Below, in pieces: positions 1 through 9,200 of a DNA stretch of 64,000 nt (position 1 is its first letter; the number at the start of each line of letters is the position of its first letter). The DNA is from Motilibacter deserti. Its GTDB lineage: Bacteria > Actinomycetota > Actinomycetes > Motilibacterales > Motilibacteraceae. Where the stretch lies: NCBI RefSeq assembly GCF_011250635.1, contig NZ_JAANNP010000001.1:900933-964932 (forward strand), in the 5' to 3' direction. The notes under the pieces were generated by a model that saw only the letters and a program-made list of their open reading frames with translations, was not told the origin of the DNA and searched no databases. The position numbers were made by a program, and so were the translations under genes.

Positions 1-659
1 GCGCCGGGCAGGCCGGCCAGCTCAGCATGGTCGTGCTGCCCTCGGCGCTGTCCGGCCTGCTGCCCGCAGCGGTGGGCGAGTTCCGTCGCCGCTGCCCGCA
101 GGTCAGCCTCGACCTGCGTCCGGGAGAGGCGGACGACGCCTTCGCCGCGCTGCGCTCGGGAGTTGCGGACCTCATCGTCGCGGTGCAGCCCGGCTCGGCC
201 CGCGAGGTGCCCGACGACGGCCTGACCTACGTCCACGTCGTCGACGACTGCTACAAGGTCGTCCTGCCCAAGGCGCACCGGCTCGCGAACCGTCGGCTGA
301 TCGACGTGGCCGACCTGGCCGAGGAGGACTGGGTGACGACCTCCTCCTGCCCGGGCTACTGCCAGCTGCCGGTCTACGAGACGTGGGAGGCCGCGGGCTT
401 CACGCCGCGCACCGGCATGGACGCCGACGACTTCCCGGCGGCGCAGGGCTACGTCGCCGCCGGCCTCGGCGTCGCGCTCATCCCGCGCATCGCGCTCACG
501 AGCGTGCGCGACGACGTCGTCGTGCGCCGGCTGCGCGGCGACGAGCCGTTCCGCCGGATCTTCGCCGTCACGCGGCCGGCCTTGGCCGGCGACACCCGGG
601 TCCGGCACATGGTCGAGTCGCTGCAGTCCGTCGTGGCGCCGCGGCTGGCGACGGCCTAG
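1..659 (+). CDS. LysR-type regulator, effector-binding domain (5' partial)
   Basis: The reading frame is open from the left edge (first full codon at position 3), so only the C-terminal part of the gene is present. The translation has the layout of a LysR substrate-binding domain: a first strand with the segment MVVLPSALSGLLPAAVGEFR, then the P-x-V-x-L-D-L-R-P-G-E stretch, and late in the domain GYVAAGLGVALIPRIAL, the usual 'V..G.Gva.lP' signature. The N-terminal winged helix-turn-helix must lie outside the window, so the ATG at 27 is internal and not the start. The effector and target genes cannot be told. The next gene starts 4 bases after the stop, but its secreted product suggests no functional link. 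Confidence 0.85.
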   Translation, partial: AGQAGQLSMVVLPSALSGLLPAAVGEFRRRCPQVSLDLRPGEADDAFAALRSGVADLIVAVQPGSAREVPDDGLTYVHVVDDCYKVVLPKAHRLANRRLIDVADLAEEDWVTTSSCPGYCQLPVYETWEAAGFTPRTGMDADDFPAAQGYVAAGLGVALIPRIALTSVRDDVVVRRLRGDEPFRRIFAVTRPALAGDTRVRHMVESLQSVVAPRLATA

Positions 660-663
660 CGCG

Positions 664-1650
664 ATGGCGGTCGACTTCCCCCGATGGCTGGCGGTCCCCG
701 TGGCGTCGGCTGCCTTCCTCGGCGCTGCCCTCGTCAGCGCGCCGGGCGCGGCGGCGGACGTGGTCCAGTGGCCGGACGAGGCGGGCGACGGCGGCGTCGC
801 CCAGGCGGACGTCACGGCGTACTCGCTCGGCGTCTTCGCCGACTTCACCGGCGGCAGCGTGCGGCTGGCGGCGTACGACGCCACCGCGGTGACCCGCCTC
901 GTCATCAGCGTCTCGCTGGACGTGGACGCGGACGGCTCGGCCGACTACGTGATCTGGAAGTACGCCCGCCCCGGCCCGGTCGAGGTCATCCGCGAGTCCG
1001 ACGCCGAGACCGTCTGCACCAACGGCTTCGCCGCCTACGACCCCGCAGCCTCGACGGTCTCGGTGTACGCCCCGAGCAGCTGTGTGGGCAGCCCCGCCTC
1101 GGCGCGCGCCCAGGTCTACGTCGGCGGCTACGCCCTGGCCACCGGGGCCGCGGACTTCGCCCCCGACGCCGACAGCTTCTCCCCCGCCGTGCGCGTGAGC
1201 CCGGCCTCGCCGCTGCAGCCGCCCGCGGCGACGCCCGCGCCCACGCCGGCTCCGCCCGCGCCCCCTGCGCCCACACCGACCCCGACCCCGACCCCGACAA
1301 CGTCCCCCGTGCCGCCCGTCGCCCCGGAGCCCGGGACGGCCGCGCGGACGGCGCCGCGGGCCCGGGCGAGCGTGTCCTACAGCCGTGGCGTCGCGACGGT
1401 GTGCGTGGTGGCGCGCTCGGGCTCGGCCCCGCTGCGCGCGGAGCGGGTGCAACTGCTGACGAAGCCGCCCCGGGCCGCCGCCTGGCGCGCGGGGCCGGCG
1501 TACACGCTCAACCGCGTGGGGCGGGCGTGCGTCACGCAGCCGGCGGTGCGGGTCTGGCAGTACCGCTGGCGGGTGCTCGGCAGCCCGGCCGTCACCCCGG
1601 TGACGACCGGCACGGTGCGAGTGGAGCCGCGGCCCGTCCGGGAGCGCTGA
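664..1650 (+). CDS. secreted protein of unknown function with Pro/Thr-rich linker
   Basis: The product is 328 residues and I do not recognise the family. A signal peptide is visible: an N-terminal Arg, a hydrophobic stretch (VPVASAAFLGAALVS) and an A-x-A type cleavage region (APGAAADV) near residue 35. Residues 36-175 form a beta-rich domain with an Asp-rich DVDADGSADYVIW segment that looks like a calcium-binding loop. A linker of repeated Pro, Ala and Thr follows (about 185-225), then a C-terminal Arg-rich beta domain of about 90 residues. There is no clear ribosome site before the ATG, which lies 4 bases after the preceding stop. It is probably an extracytoplasmic structural or binding protein, but its role is unknown. 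Confidence 0.6.
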   Translation: MAVDFPRWLAVPVASAAFLGAALVSAPGAAADVVQWPDEAGDGGVAQADVTAYSLGVFADFTGGSVRLAAYDATAVTRLVISVSLDVDADGSADYVIWKYARPGPVEVIRESDAETVCTNGFAAYDPAASTVSVYAPSSCVGSPASARAQVYVGGYALATGAADFAPDADSFSPAVRVSPASPLQPPAATPAPTPAPPAPPAPTPTPTPTPTTSPVPPVAPEPGTAARTAPRARASVSYSRGVATVCVVARSGSAPLRAERVQLLTKPPRAAAWRAGPAYTLNRVGRACVTQPAVRVWQYRWRVLGSPAVTPVTTGTVRVEPRPVRER

Positions 1651-1790
1651 CGCGCCGCGACCGCGACGACCACGCCGGGGCGTACGAGCTGGCGTCCCTC
1701 GTGTGCCGCTCGTAGGCCAATGATCGACGGCTGGCCCGGCCGGCCCTTATGCACGCGACGCATGAGGACGTCGAGTGGGAGGATCAGGGC

Positions 1791-3014
1791 ATGGAGGTCC
1801 TGCAATCTGCCAAGCTCGCCGATGTCCTCTACGACGTCCGCGGCCCCGCACTGACCCGGGCGAAGGAGCTGGAGAGCGCAGGGCACCGGGTCCTCAAGCT
1901 CAACATCGGCAACCCCGCGCCGTTCGGCTTCGAGGCGCCGCACGAGCTGCTCGAGGACATGATCGCGAACCTGCCGATCGCGCAGGGCTACAGCGACAGC
2001 AAGGGCATCCTCTCGGCCCGCCGCGCGGTGATGCAGTACGCGCAGAACAAGGGCTTCCCCAGCGTGGACGTCGAGGACATCTACCTCGGCAACGGCGTCA
2101 GCGAGCTGATCGTCATGGCGCTTCAGGGCCTGTTGGACAACGGGGACGAGGTGCTCGTCCCGGCGCCGGACTACCCGCTGTGGACCGCGTCGACAAGCCT
2201 GGCCGGCGGGCGCGCGGTGCACTACCGGTGCGACGAGTCCAACGGCTGGCAGCCCGACATCGAGGACCTCGAGTCCAAGGTCACCGACCGCACCAAGGCG
2301 ATCGTCGTGATCAACCCGAACAACCCCACCGGCGCGGTCTACGACCGGCCGGTCCTCGAGGCCATCACCGAGGTCGCGCGGCGGCACGGGCTGCTGATCA
2401 TGGCCGACGAGATCTACGACAAGATCCTCTACGACGACACGGTGCACACGTCGATCGCGTCGATCGCCCCCGACCTGCTCTGCCTGACCTTCAACGGGCT
2501 GTCGAAGGCGTACCGCGTCGCCGGCTTCCGGTCCGGCTGGATGATCGTCTCCGGCCCGAAGAAGCACGCGGCCAGCTACATCGAGGGGCTGGACCTGCTG
2601 GCCAACATGCGGCTGTGCCCGAACGTCCCGGCGCAGCACGTGATCCAGGCCGCGCTCGGCGGCTACCAGAGCATTCACGACCTCCTGCTGCCCGGCGGCC
2701 GGCTCCTCGAGCAGCGCGACCTCACGTGGAAGCTGCTCAACGAGATCCCCGGCGTCAGCTGCGTCAAGCCCCGCGGCGCGCTCTATTGCTTCCCGCGTCT
2801 CGACCCCGAGGTCTACCCCGTGCAGGACGACCGCCGGCTCATCCTCGACCTGCTCGAGGAGCAGCACGTGCTCGTGGTGCAGGGGACGGGCTTCAACTGG
2901 TTCGCCCCCGACCACTTCCGCATCGTGACCCTCCCCCGGGTCGAGCAGCTCGAGGACGCGCTCGGGCGCATCCGCAGCTTCCTCGAGGACCGCGACTGGA
3001 GCGCGCGCCGCTGA
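1791..3014 (+). CDS. class I/II PLP aminotransferase, alanine transaminase type
   Basis: This is a 407-residue aminotransferase of fold type I, close to AlaT-type enzymes that exchange the amino group between alanine and 2-oxoglutarate in the cytoplasm. Visible signatures are the N-terminal LNIGNPAPFGFEAP, NPNNPTGAVY at 175-184, ADEIYD at 205-210, and the PLP-lysine segment SKAYRVAGFR with K239. I chose the ATG at 1791 because GGGAGG lies 8 bases upstream (1777-1782) and the family begins at this MEVLQSAKLADVLYDVRGP segment. A longer in-frame ATG at 1749 would add 14 unlikely residues. The gene stands alone and is closed by a strong hairpin. Substrate specificity beyond the family is inferred. 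Confidence 0.88.
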   Translation: MEVLQSAKLADVLYDVRGPALTRAKELESAGHRVLKLNIGNPAPFGFEAPHELLEDMIANLPIAQGYSDSKGILSARRAVMQYAQNKGFPSVDVEDIYLGNGVSELIVMALQGLLDNGDEVLVPAPDYPLWTASTSLAGGRAVHYRCDESNGWQPDIEDLESKVTDRTKAIVVINPNNPTGAVYDRPVLEAITEVARRHGLLIMADEIYDKILYDDTVHTSIASIAPDLLCLTFNGLSKAYRVAGFRSGWMIVSGPKKHAASYIEGLDLLANMRLCPNVPAQHVIQAALGGYQSIHDLLLPGGRLLEQRDLTWKLLNEIPGVSCVKPRGALYCFPRLDPEVYPVQDDRRLILDLLEEQHVLVVQGTGFNWFAPDHFRIVTLPRVEQLEDALGRIRSFLEDRDWSARR

Positions 3015-3023
3015 CCGCAGCGT

Positions 3024-3061
3024 CCGGGTCCTGGGGTCGTTCCCACGACCCCAGGACCCGG
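3024..3061. terminator. two-way hairpin terminator between convergent genes
   Basis: A perfect 17-bp inverted repeat (arms 3024-3040 and 3045-3061) encloses a 4-base loop, TCCC. It sits 9 bases after the aminotransferase stop and about 60 bases from the stop of the convergent GH43 gene. There is no T-run, as is common for high-GC actinobacterial terminators. Confidence 0.8.
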
Positions 3062-3122
3062 ATGCCGGGCGGTCAGTGGACGGGGCCCTCCACCCGTCGC
3101 CGACGTTGCCCGGGAAGTGCAG

Positions 3123-5111
3123 CTAGCTCCGCAGCCAGGGAGCAAGGGCGTCCAGCAGCGCGCCCCGCGCGGCCGCACTGATCTTGGCCGGTCGAGCGGC
3201 CGCGACCACGTCGCGCAGCCGCCTCAGGATGTCGATCGCCTCGTTCTCGTCGCCGTCGGCCTGTGCCGCACCGGCCGCGTCCAGCAGCGCGCGCAGGTCC
3301 CGCGCGAAGCTGCTCTGCACGCCTCCCGACGCCACGTGGGTGTCGAGGATGGCGTAGACGGGGTCCAGGCTGAGCCCGTGGGTGAGGTCCATCATCCCCT
3401 TCGACGCGGTCAGCGTGTAGTTCTCGCCGAACACGTTGAGCTGCAGGATGCCCACCTTGACGTTCTCGGTCGTGCCGAGGATGCGCACCCGGATCGCGTG
3501 CGTGAAGACACGGTCGAACGGCAGGTAGTCGACCGCGAGGGCGGTGGTGTTCTGGCTCTTGTCGACCAGCGGTGCCCACGCGTTGGCGTTGATGTCGAAG
3601 AACTCGACGGTGTACTTCACCGCGTTCCTCGCCGTGAAGGTCTGCCCGAGCTCCTTCCAGTTGATCTGGATCGCCGAGACGTGGAACGCGTTGCTCAACC
3701 CGACGACGAACGTCGGGGACGGGTCACCGTCGCGCGGCTCCCACCACGTGCTGAACGTCCGGTCCGTCGCGTAGTACGGCGTGCGGCCGGGCGCGTAGCT
3801 GCTGGCCCAGTACGCGTACGAGTTCGTGGCGAGGTTGTAGAGGCCGGCGTCACGGCTGGTGTTGCCGGCCGGCGGCGTCGCGGCGGGAGAGAGCTGCGGC
3901 GTGTTCGTGATGCGGCAGGAGATGTTGCCCCGGTCGTCCACCTCGCAGATGTCGATCCCCATCCGCCGCTCGAAGATCTCCTCGTACGCGATGACGTACG
4001 TGTAGAAGAAGACGAGGTTGCCGTCGGCGTCCTGGACGAAGCTGCCGTGGCCGGCGTCGGGATAGAGCGAGCTCGGGAAGTTGCCGCCGATGTCGTGGCC
4101 GATCGGGTTGTTCGCCTGCGGGACGAAGGGCCCGAGCGGGCCGCCCGTGGACTTGTAGACGCCGGTCGAGTACGTGGTGTGCTCGGTGCCGCCGGAGGCG
4201 ACCTGGATGTAGTACTGCTGGCCGATCTTGAAGAGCTGCGAGCCCTCGACGTAGCCCAGGTTGTACATCTGCTTGCTGTCGCCGAGGTGCATCCACTCCT
4301 CGTGCGGGTCGAAGTCGACGACCACGACCGGCTCGGTCAGGAGGCGCGTCGGGTTGTTCGGGTCGAGCTCGACGCCCATGATCGGGGCGCCGATGTTGTA
4401 GGAGAGGTAGAGCCGGTTGGTGTCCTCGTCGAGGAAGAACTGCACGTCGCCGGGGCTGATCGTCTGGCCGCCGGGACGGGTGAAGCGGCCCAGCTGCGTC
4501 CAAGGGCCCGTGGGGCTGTCGGCGACGTAGACGGGCGAGTTGTTGCCCGCGAGGTAGTACTTGCCGTTCACCCGGACCGCCGTGGGGGCGGTCGGCCCGA
4601 TGTTCATCTCATGCATCTGCCAGTTGATGTAGTCGGTGGTGGAGAACACCCACCGGTTGCTGTTCTGCATGCTGCCGGAGAGGTAGAGCCAGATCGTGCC
4701 GTCCCAGTTGACGGCCGAGAAGTCGGCCACGGTCCGGAACGCGTTCTCGCTGAGCACCCGGAACCCGGTCCTGGCCCGGCCCACGAGGTTGCGGCCGTCC
4801 GCCTCGACCCACTGCTCCTTCGCGAGGATCGGCAGCATCTGCGTGGAGTTGATGCCCGCGTCCGTGGCAGGCAGCGTGCTCGGGGTTCGGCGCACCTCCA
4901 TCCACGGCAGGTTGATGGGGTTCACGTACGTCTTGCTCATGTCGACGGGAGCCGTCGCGTACTTGGGCTGCAGACGCGTGCCGACGGTCGTGTGCAGCGG
5001 TGCGGCGTGCGCGGTCTCGGCTACGAGCGGGACCGTGGCCGCGGCCGCCCCGAGGGCGGAGGCGCGCAGGAACGCGCGCCGCCCCATGCCTTCGCGGGTG
5101 TGGTCTTCCAT
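3123..5111 (-). CDS. exported glycoside hydrolase family 43 enzyme with F5/8C-like and FIMAH domains
   Basis: The product is 662 residues with a twin-arginine-type signal (GMGRRAFLRAS at 8-18, then an Ala-rich hydrophobic run and AETAHA cleavage region), so folded export is likely. The central part has GH43 five-bladed-propeller segments, such as EGSQLFKIGQQYYIQVASGG and PDAGHGSFVQDADGNLVFFYTY, pointing to arabinoside or xyloside cleavage. A discoidin-like beta domain follows, then a helical FIMAH-like tail (FARDLRALLDAAGAAQ...AIDILRRLRDVV). The ATG at 5111 has GGAGGA 5 bases upstream; the open frame continues to 5183 without a better site. A LacI-type operator candidate lies 160 bp upstream. 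The exact substrate is not known. Confidence 0.82.
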   Translation of the reverse strand: MEDHTREGMGRRAFLRASALGAAAATVPLVAETAHAAPLHTTVGTRLQPKYATAPVDMSKTYVNPINLPWMEVRRTPSTLPATDAGINSTQMLPILAKEQWVEADGRNLVGRARTGFRVLSENAFRTVADFSAVNWDGTIWLYLSGSMQNSNRWVFSTTDYINWQMHEMNIGPTAPTAVRVNGKYYLAGNNSPVYVADSPTGPWTQLGRFTRPGGQTISPGDVQFFLDEDTNRLYLSYNIGAPIMGVELDPNNPTRLLTEPVVVVDFDPHEEWMHLGDSKQMYNLGYVEGSQLFKIGQQYYIQVASGGTEHTTYSTGVYKSTGGPLGPFVPQANNPIGHDIGGNFPSSLYPDAGHGSFVQDADGNLVFFYTYVIAYEEIFERRMGIDICEVDDRGNISCRITNTPQLSPAATPPAGNTSRDAGLYNLATNSYAYWASSYAPGRTPYYATDRTFSTWWEPRDGDPSPTFVVGLSNAFHVSAIQINWKELGQTFTARNAVKYTVEFFDINANAWAPLVDKSQNTTALAVDYLPFDRVFTHAIRVRILGTTENVKVGILQLNVFGENYTLTASKGMMDLTHGLSLDPVYAILDTHVASGGVQSSFARDLRALLDAAGAAQADGDENEAIDILRRLRDVVAAARPAKISAAARGALLDALAPWLRS

Positions 5112-5565
5112 GATCGTCCTCCAACGTCGTCGTTGTCGTGGGGGGTCGGAACGCCGGCCCCGCGCCCGGCCGGGTGGGCGCATGGTGTGCCACCGGAGCC
5201 AGCAGCCGCGGGGCGGTGATGCGACGGGGCCGGCGCAACGGCCAGGTGGGCGTAGCCGTCCTGGTTATCGAGTTAGCGTTCACATAGGAACGTCGGTCGC
5301 TCTCGCCGTTGCGATGTCGGCGACAGCCAATGCGCCGCGGCACGAATCACCGCGGAGTCTGCAGCATTGCGGTGTGGTAGGACCGCGGTGCCTTCTGGCC
5401 GTTTTGTCGTGCCGCCGAACATACTGAGGGGGCCCGGCAGCGTCAAGAGGCGCGTTCCGGCGCAGCCGGCCGCACCGCGGCCGGGCCCCGCTTCCACGTG
5501 CCCCGCCGATGGCTCCCGTGCCCGGCGGCCGTCCGTCCTCCTGACACCGACCTCCGGGAGGGCCG
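5112..5565. other. 454-bp divergent intergenic region
   Basis: This stretch separates the GH43 gene (minus strand) from the reductase gene (plus strand). It holds the GH43 ribosome site (5117-5122 on the minus strand), the LacI-like site at 5271-5284 and a moderately AT-rich core around 5265-5330. No ORF with plausible coding character or RNA gene is visible. Promoters for both flanking genes are expected here but I cannot place them with confidence. Confidence 0.5.
5271..5284. promoter_or_regulatory. candidate LacI-family operator upstream of GH43 gene
   Basis: The 14-mer AGTTAGCGTTCACA (TGTGAACGCTAACT on the other strand) matches 11 of 14 positions of TGTTAGCGCTAACA, the palindrome typical of LacI-family repressors of sugar genes. 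It stands out as an AT-richer patch in GC-rich DNA, 160 bp upstream of the exported GH43 gene. No LacI-family gene is in the window, so the cognate repressor would be elsewhere. Confidence 0.45.
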
Positions 5566-6234
5566 ATGGCTCGCAAGCTGCTCGTCAACACGTTCGTCTC
5601 GCTCGACGGCGTCATGCAGGCGCCGGGTGGCCCGCAGGAGGACCCGACGGGCGGCTTCGACGTGGGCGGCTGGAGCGCACCGCACTGGGACGAGGTGATG
5701 GGCAGCGCCATGGCGGAGGCGTTCGGTCGGCCGCTGGACCTGGTCCTCGGGCGGCGGACGTACGAGATCTTCGCCGCGCACTGGCCCTTCGTGCACGACG
5801 AGACCGCCGACTGGCTGAACGCGATGACCAAGCACGTCGCGTCTCGGACGCTCTCGGCGGTGAGCTGGCAGGGGGCCCGGCTGCTCCCGGGCGACGCCGG
5901 CGACGCGATCACCGAGCTCAAGCGGCAGGACGGCCCTGACCTGATGGTGCAGGGCAGCGCCGACCTGCTGCAGACGCTCCTGCGGCGCGAGCTCGTCGAC
6001 GAGCTGTCGGTCTGGACGTTCCCGGTGCTGCTCGGGCACGGCAAGCGCCTCTTCGGGGAAGGCACGCAGCCCGGCGCGCTCCGGCTGCTGCGCTGCGTTC
6101 CGTCGACGACCGGCGTGGTCATCAGCACGTACGCCGCGGACGGCGCCGTCCGGCGGGGCGACTTCCAGCTTTCTCAGCCCGGTGAAGCGGAGCTCGCGCG
6201 CCGGGAGGCGTTGCGCGCGGAGTCGGCGGCCTGA
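5566..6234 (+). CDS. dihydrofolate-reductase-like / RibD C-terminal domain protein
   Basis: The product is 222 residues, of the cytoplasmic family annotated as 'dihydrofolate reductase family' (RibD C-terminal fold). Family segments are KLLVNTFVSLDGVMQAPGG at the N-terminus, a DLVLGRRTYEIF motif near 60-70, and DLMVQGSADLLQTLLRRELVDEL with PVLLGHGKRLF toward the C-terminus. The last two build the NADPH-binding sheet. Members are usually stand-alone reductases of unknown substrate and not folate enzymes. The ATG has GGGAGG 4 bases upstream. There are no functional neighbours: the next gene is convergent and 61 bases away. Confidence 0.82.
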   Translation: MARKLLVNTFVSLDGVMQAPGGPQEDPTGGFDVGGWSAPHWDEVMGSAMAEAFGRPLDLVLGRRTYEIFAAHWPFVHDETADWLNAMTKHVASRTLSAVSWQGARLLPGDAGDAITELKRQDGPDLMVQGSADLLQTLLRRELVDELSVWTFPVLLGHGKRLFGEGTQPGALRLLRCVPSTTGVVISTYAADGAVRRGDFQLSQPGEAELARREALRAESAA

Positions 6235-6295
6235 CGCCCGCCTATGCAGCGCGCATCGGTGAAGCGCCGTTTGCCGATGTGCTCTGCATGGGTCG

Positions 6296-9200
6296 TCAAT
6301 CGGCCTCGAGCTGTGCCAGTGCCTGCGCCGCGGCGGCCTCCCACCGCGCAGACCCGGCGCGCCGGGCGACCTCGACAGCCTGTCGGAAGTGCGCGGCGGC
6401 GTCATCCCGACGCCCGAGGGCCGCCGCCGACCGGCCGAGGAACTCCGCCACCGGGCCGAGGGTGACCAGCCCGCTCCCCGCCCCGGCCAGCTCGTCGGCG
6501 GCCGGCAGCAGCGCGGCGTACGACCGCTCCACCGCCGCGAGCTCGCCGAGCTTGACGGCGGCGAGCAGGTGCAGGCAGCTGCGGGCCTCGAAGAGCAGGT
6601 CCCGCGGCGACGTGGGTACCTCGTCCAGCGCCGCGCGCGCCGCCTGCCGGTCCCCGCGCGCGAGCAGGGCCACCGGGCGCACCCACTCCGCATAGGGGCC
6701 GCACTCCTCCGGCTCCCCGTCGCCGCCGTGCAGCGTCGCGAGCGCCAGGCCGAGGATGCCGTGCTCGACCCCGGCCATCCCGGCGCCGGTGAGCCTCGCC
6801 GCGGCGCGTCGGTAGGCAGCCTCCGCGGGCGCGCGCTCCCCGGTCACCGCGAGGCGGAGCGCGGCGTACCAGGCCGTGAACGTCCCTGCCGCGGGAAGGT
6901 CGTAGCGTTCAGCGATCCGGTCGACCGCGGCGGCATGCTCGTCGGCGGCGTCGAGATCGCCGAGCGCGCAGGCCGACTGCAGCAGGACCAGGTGCCCGAG
7001 CACCGCGAAGGGCGCGAGGCCGTCGTCCTCGCCGGCGACCTGCAGCAGCTGAGCGCCGATCGCCGCGCGCTCGGGCGCGAGGCCCGCCCGGGCGTACGCC
7101 TGCAGGAACCGCGCGTTGAGCGCGAGCGCCAGCAGCAGCGGGTCGTCGAGCCGTCGGGCCAGCTGCTCCGCCTCGTCGGCCGCGGCGCGGCCCCGCGGGG
7201 TCTCGTCGGCCCGCCGCTCCATCGCGACCGTGACGAGCAGCCGCACGCGCTCGGCGTCGGAGCCGGCGGGAAGCCGGACGAGGGCACGCTCGGCGACGTC
7301 GACGATCCGCGCGGACAGCTCGTCGTCGTCGTTGACCGGCCAGACCGCGGGCACGTCGAACGACCCGAGCACCGCGGCCACGAGGACCGGGTCGTCCAGC
7401 GACTCGACGGCGTCGAGAGCGGCGGCCCGGTGCCGGCGGGCCTCGGCGAGCCGCCCGGTGACCGCGAGCGCGCGCACCCGCCCCATCAGCGCCTCGAGCT
7501 GCCGGCGCGGCCCGCCCGACCCCCAGCGGTCGAGCGCAGCCAGCGCCTCGCCCCAGAGCCGGGCTGCCTCGTGCACAGCCGTGCGTCGCTCGGCGGAACG
7601 GGCGGCGGCCGCCGCGTAGTGCGCGACGTCCTCCGGCGCCGCCCGGCTACCCGCCCGCACCAGGTGGAACGCGACGGCCTCGACCTCGTCCGGCCGCTCA
7701 CGCACGAGGTAGGCCCCCGCCGCCGCGTGCCACTGCGCGCGCCGGGCCTGCGGCAGCTCGTCGTAGAGGGTCTCCTGCACGAGCGCGTGCGCGAAGCGCA
7801 GCCGCTCGGCGTCCGACTCGACGAGGAACCCGGCGAGCAGCGCGGCCTCCACGGACTCCAGCACCAGCTCCTCGTCGCCGGCCAGTGCGGCCAGGACGTC
7901 GAGGTCGGGATCAACGCCGAGGACGGCGGCCTGGCGCAGATGCGTGCGGGCCGCCGCCGGCAGCCCGGCGAGGCGGTGACGCAGGACGTCGCGCACGCCG
8001 GGAGGCACCGACTGCAACGCTCCTTCGCCCTCCGCGTCCCACACGGCGAGCAGCTCGCGGACGAAGAACGGGTTCCCACCACTACGGACGTGCATCTGCC
8101 GTAGTGCTTCCGGCGAGAGTGGGCGCGCCCCGACCGCCGTCGCGAGCTGCGCGACCTGCTCGAGGCCGAGGCCCCCCAGGTAGACCCGCGTCGGCTCGTG
8201 GCGGGCCAGCCGGCCCAGCGCTTCGGTCAGCGTGGGCGAGAGCTCGGTCGACCGGTACGTCCCCAGCACGAGCAGGCGACCGGCGGCGGGCGCGGCGGAC
8301 AGGGCCACGAGCAGCGCGAGCGCGTCGTCGTCGGCCCATTGCAGGTCGTCGAGGACGACGAGCAGCGGCCGGTCCGCCGTCGCGCGCGCGACCAGGCCCA
8401 CCGCGGCCCGGGCGCGCGCGAACCGGGTGGGCAGTGGGACCGCGTCCTCCGGCCAGTCGACGCCCGCCTCGCGCAGCGCCTGCGCCCACGGCCACGCGGC
8501 CGGCGCTCCGGCCAGCTCCGGGCACTCTCCCCAGGCCACCGCCCAGCCCGCTGCCGCGAGCCGCCCTGCAGCCGCCCGCGCCAACGCGGTCTTGCCGGCT
8601 CCCGCGACGCCGGAGACCAGCGCCACGTGCGGACGCCCGTAGGCGAGCACCGCGGCGGCGGCGCGCTCCAGCTGCGCCAACTCGTCCGCCCGTCCCACGA
8701 AGACGGCGTTGTCGGGGCCGTTCAGGCCGCCCGGTGCGGCCGGCGCTGGGGCTTGGAGCAGCTCGACTGCCGGCGGCCGGGCGGCACCCGGCGGCGGCGC
8801 CACGAGGGCGAGCCGCGGTGACTGGGCCAGGATGTCGGCCTGCAGCTGCTGCAGCGCCGGGCCGAGGTCGGCCCCGACCTCGGCGCGCAGGACGTCGTGT
8901 GCCCGCCGCACGGCCGCCAGGGCGTCGGCCTGCCGGCCGCTGCGGTAGAGCGCGAGCGCCAGCAGGCGCCAGGCCTCCTCCCGCAGCGGATGGGCGGCGG
9001 CGTGCGCCTCCAGCCCCGGCACCGCCGCCGCCTCCCGCCCGAGCGCCAGGGCCGCCGCCGCGCGGCGCTCGACCGCCAGCAGCCGCAACTCGTCCAGCCG
9101 AGCGGCCTCGGCGCGCGCCCACGGCAGGTCCGCGAACTCCGCGTACGCCCCGCCGCTCCAGCTGCCCAGCGCCGCGTCGAGCACCGCGTGCGCCTCGGCC

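Noticed and set aside
1749-1790. Upstream ATG as start of the aminotransferase
   Set aside because: The ribosome site GGGAGG lies between this ATG and the one at 1791, and the extra residues do not fit the family N-terminus.
3117-5219. 700-codon open frame on the plus strand opposite the GH43 gene
   Set aside because: Same antisense-shadow effect; the minus-strand frame has a signal peptide, GH43 segments and a ribosome site.
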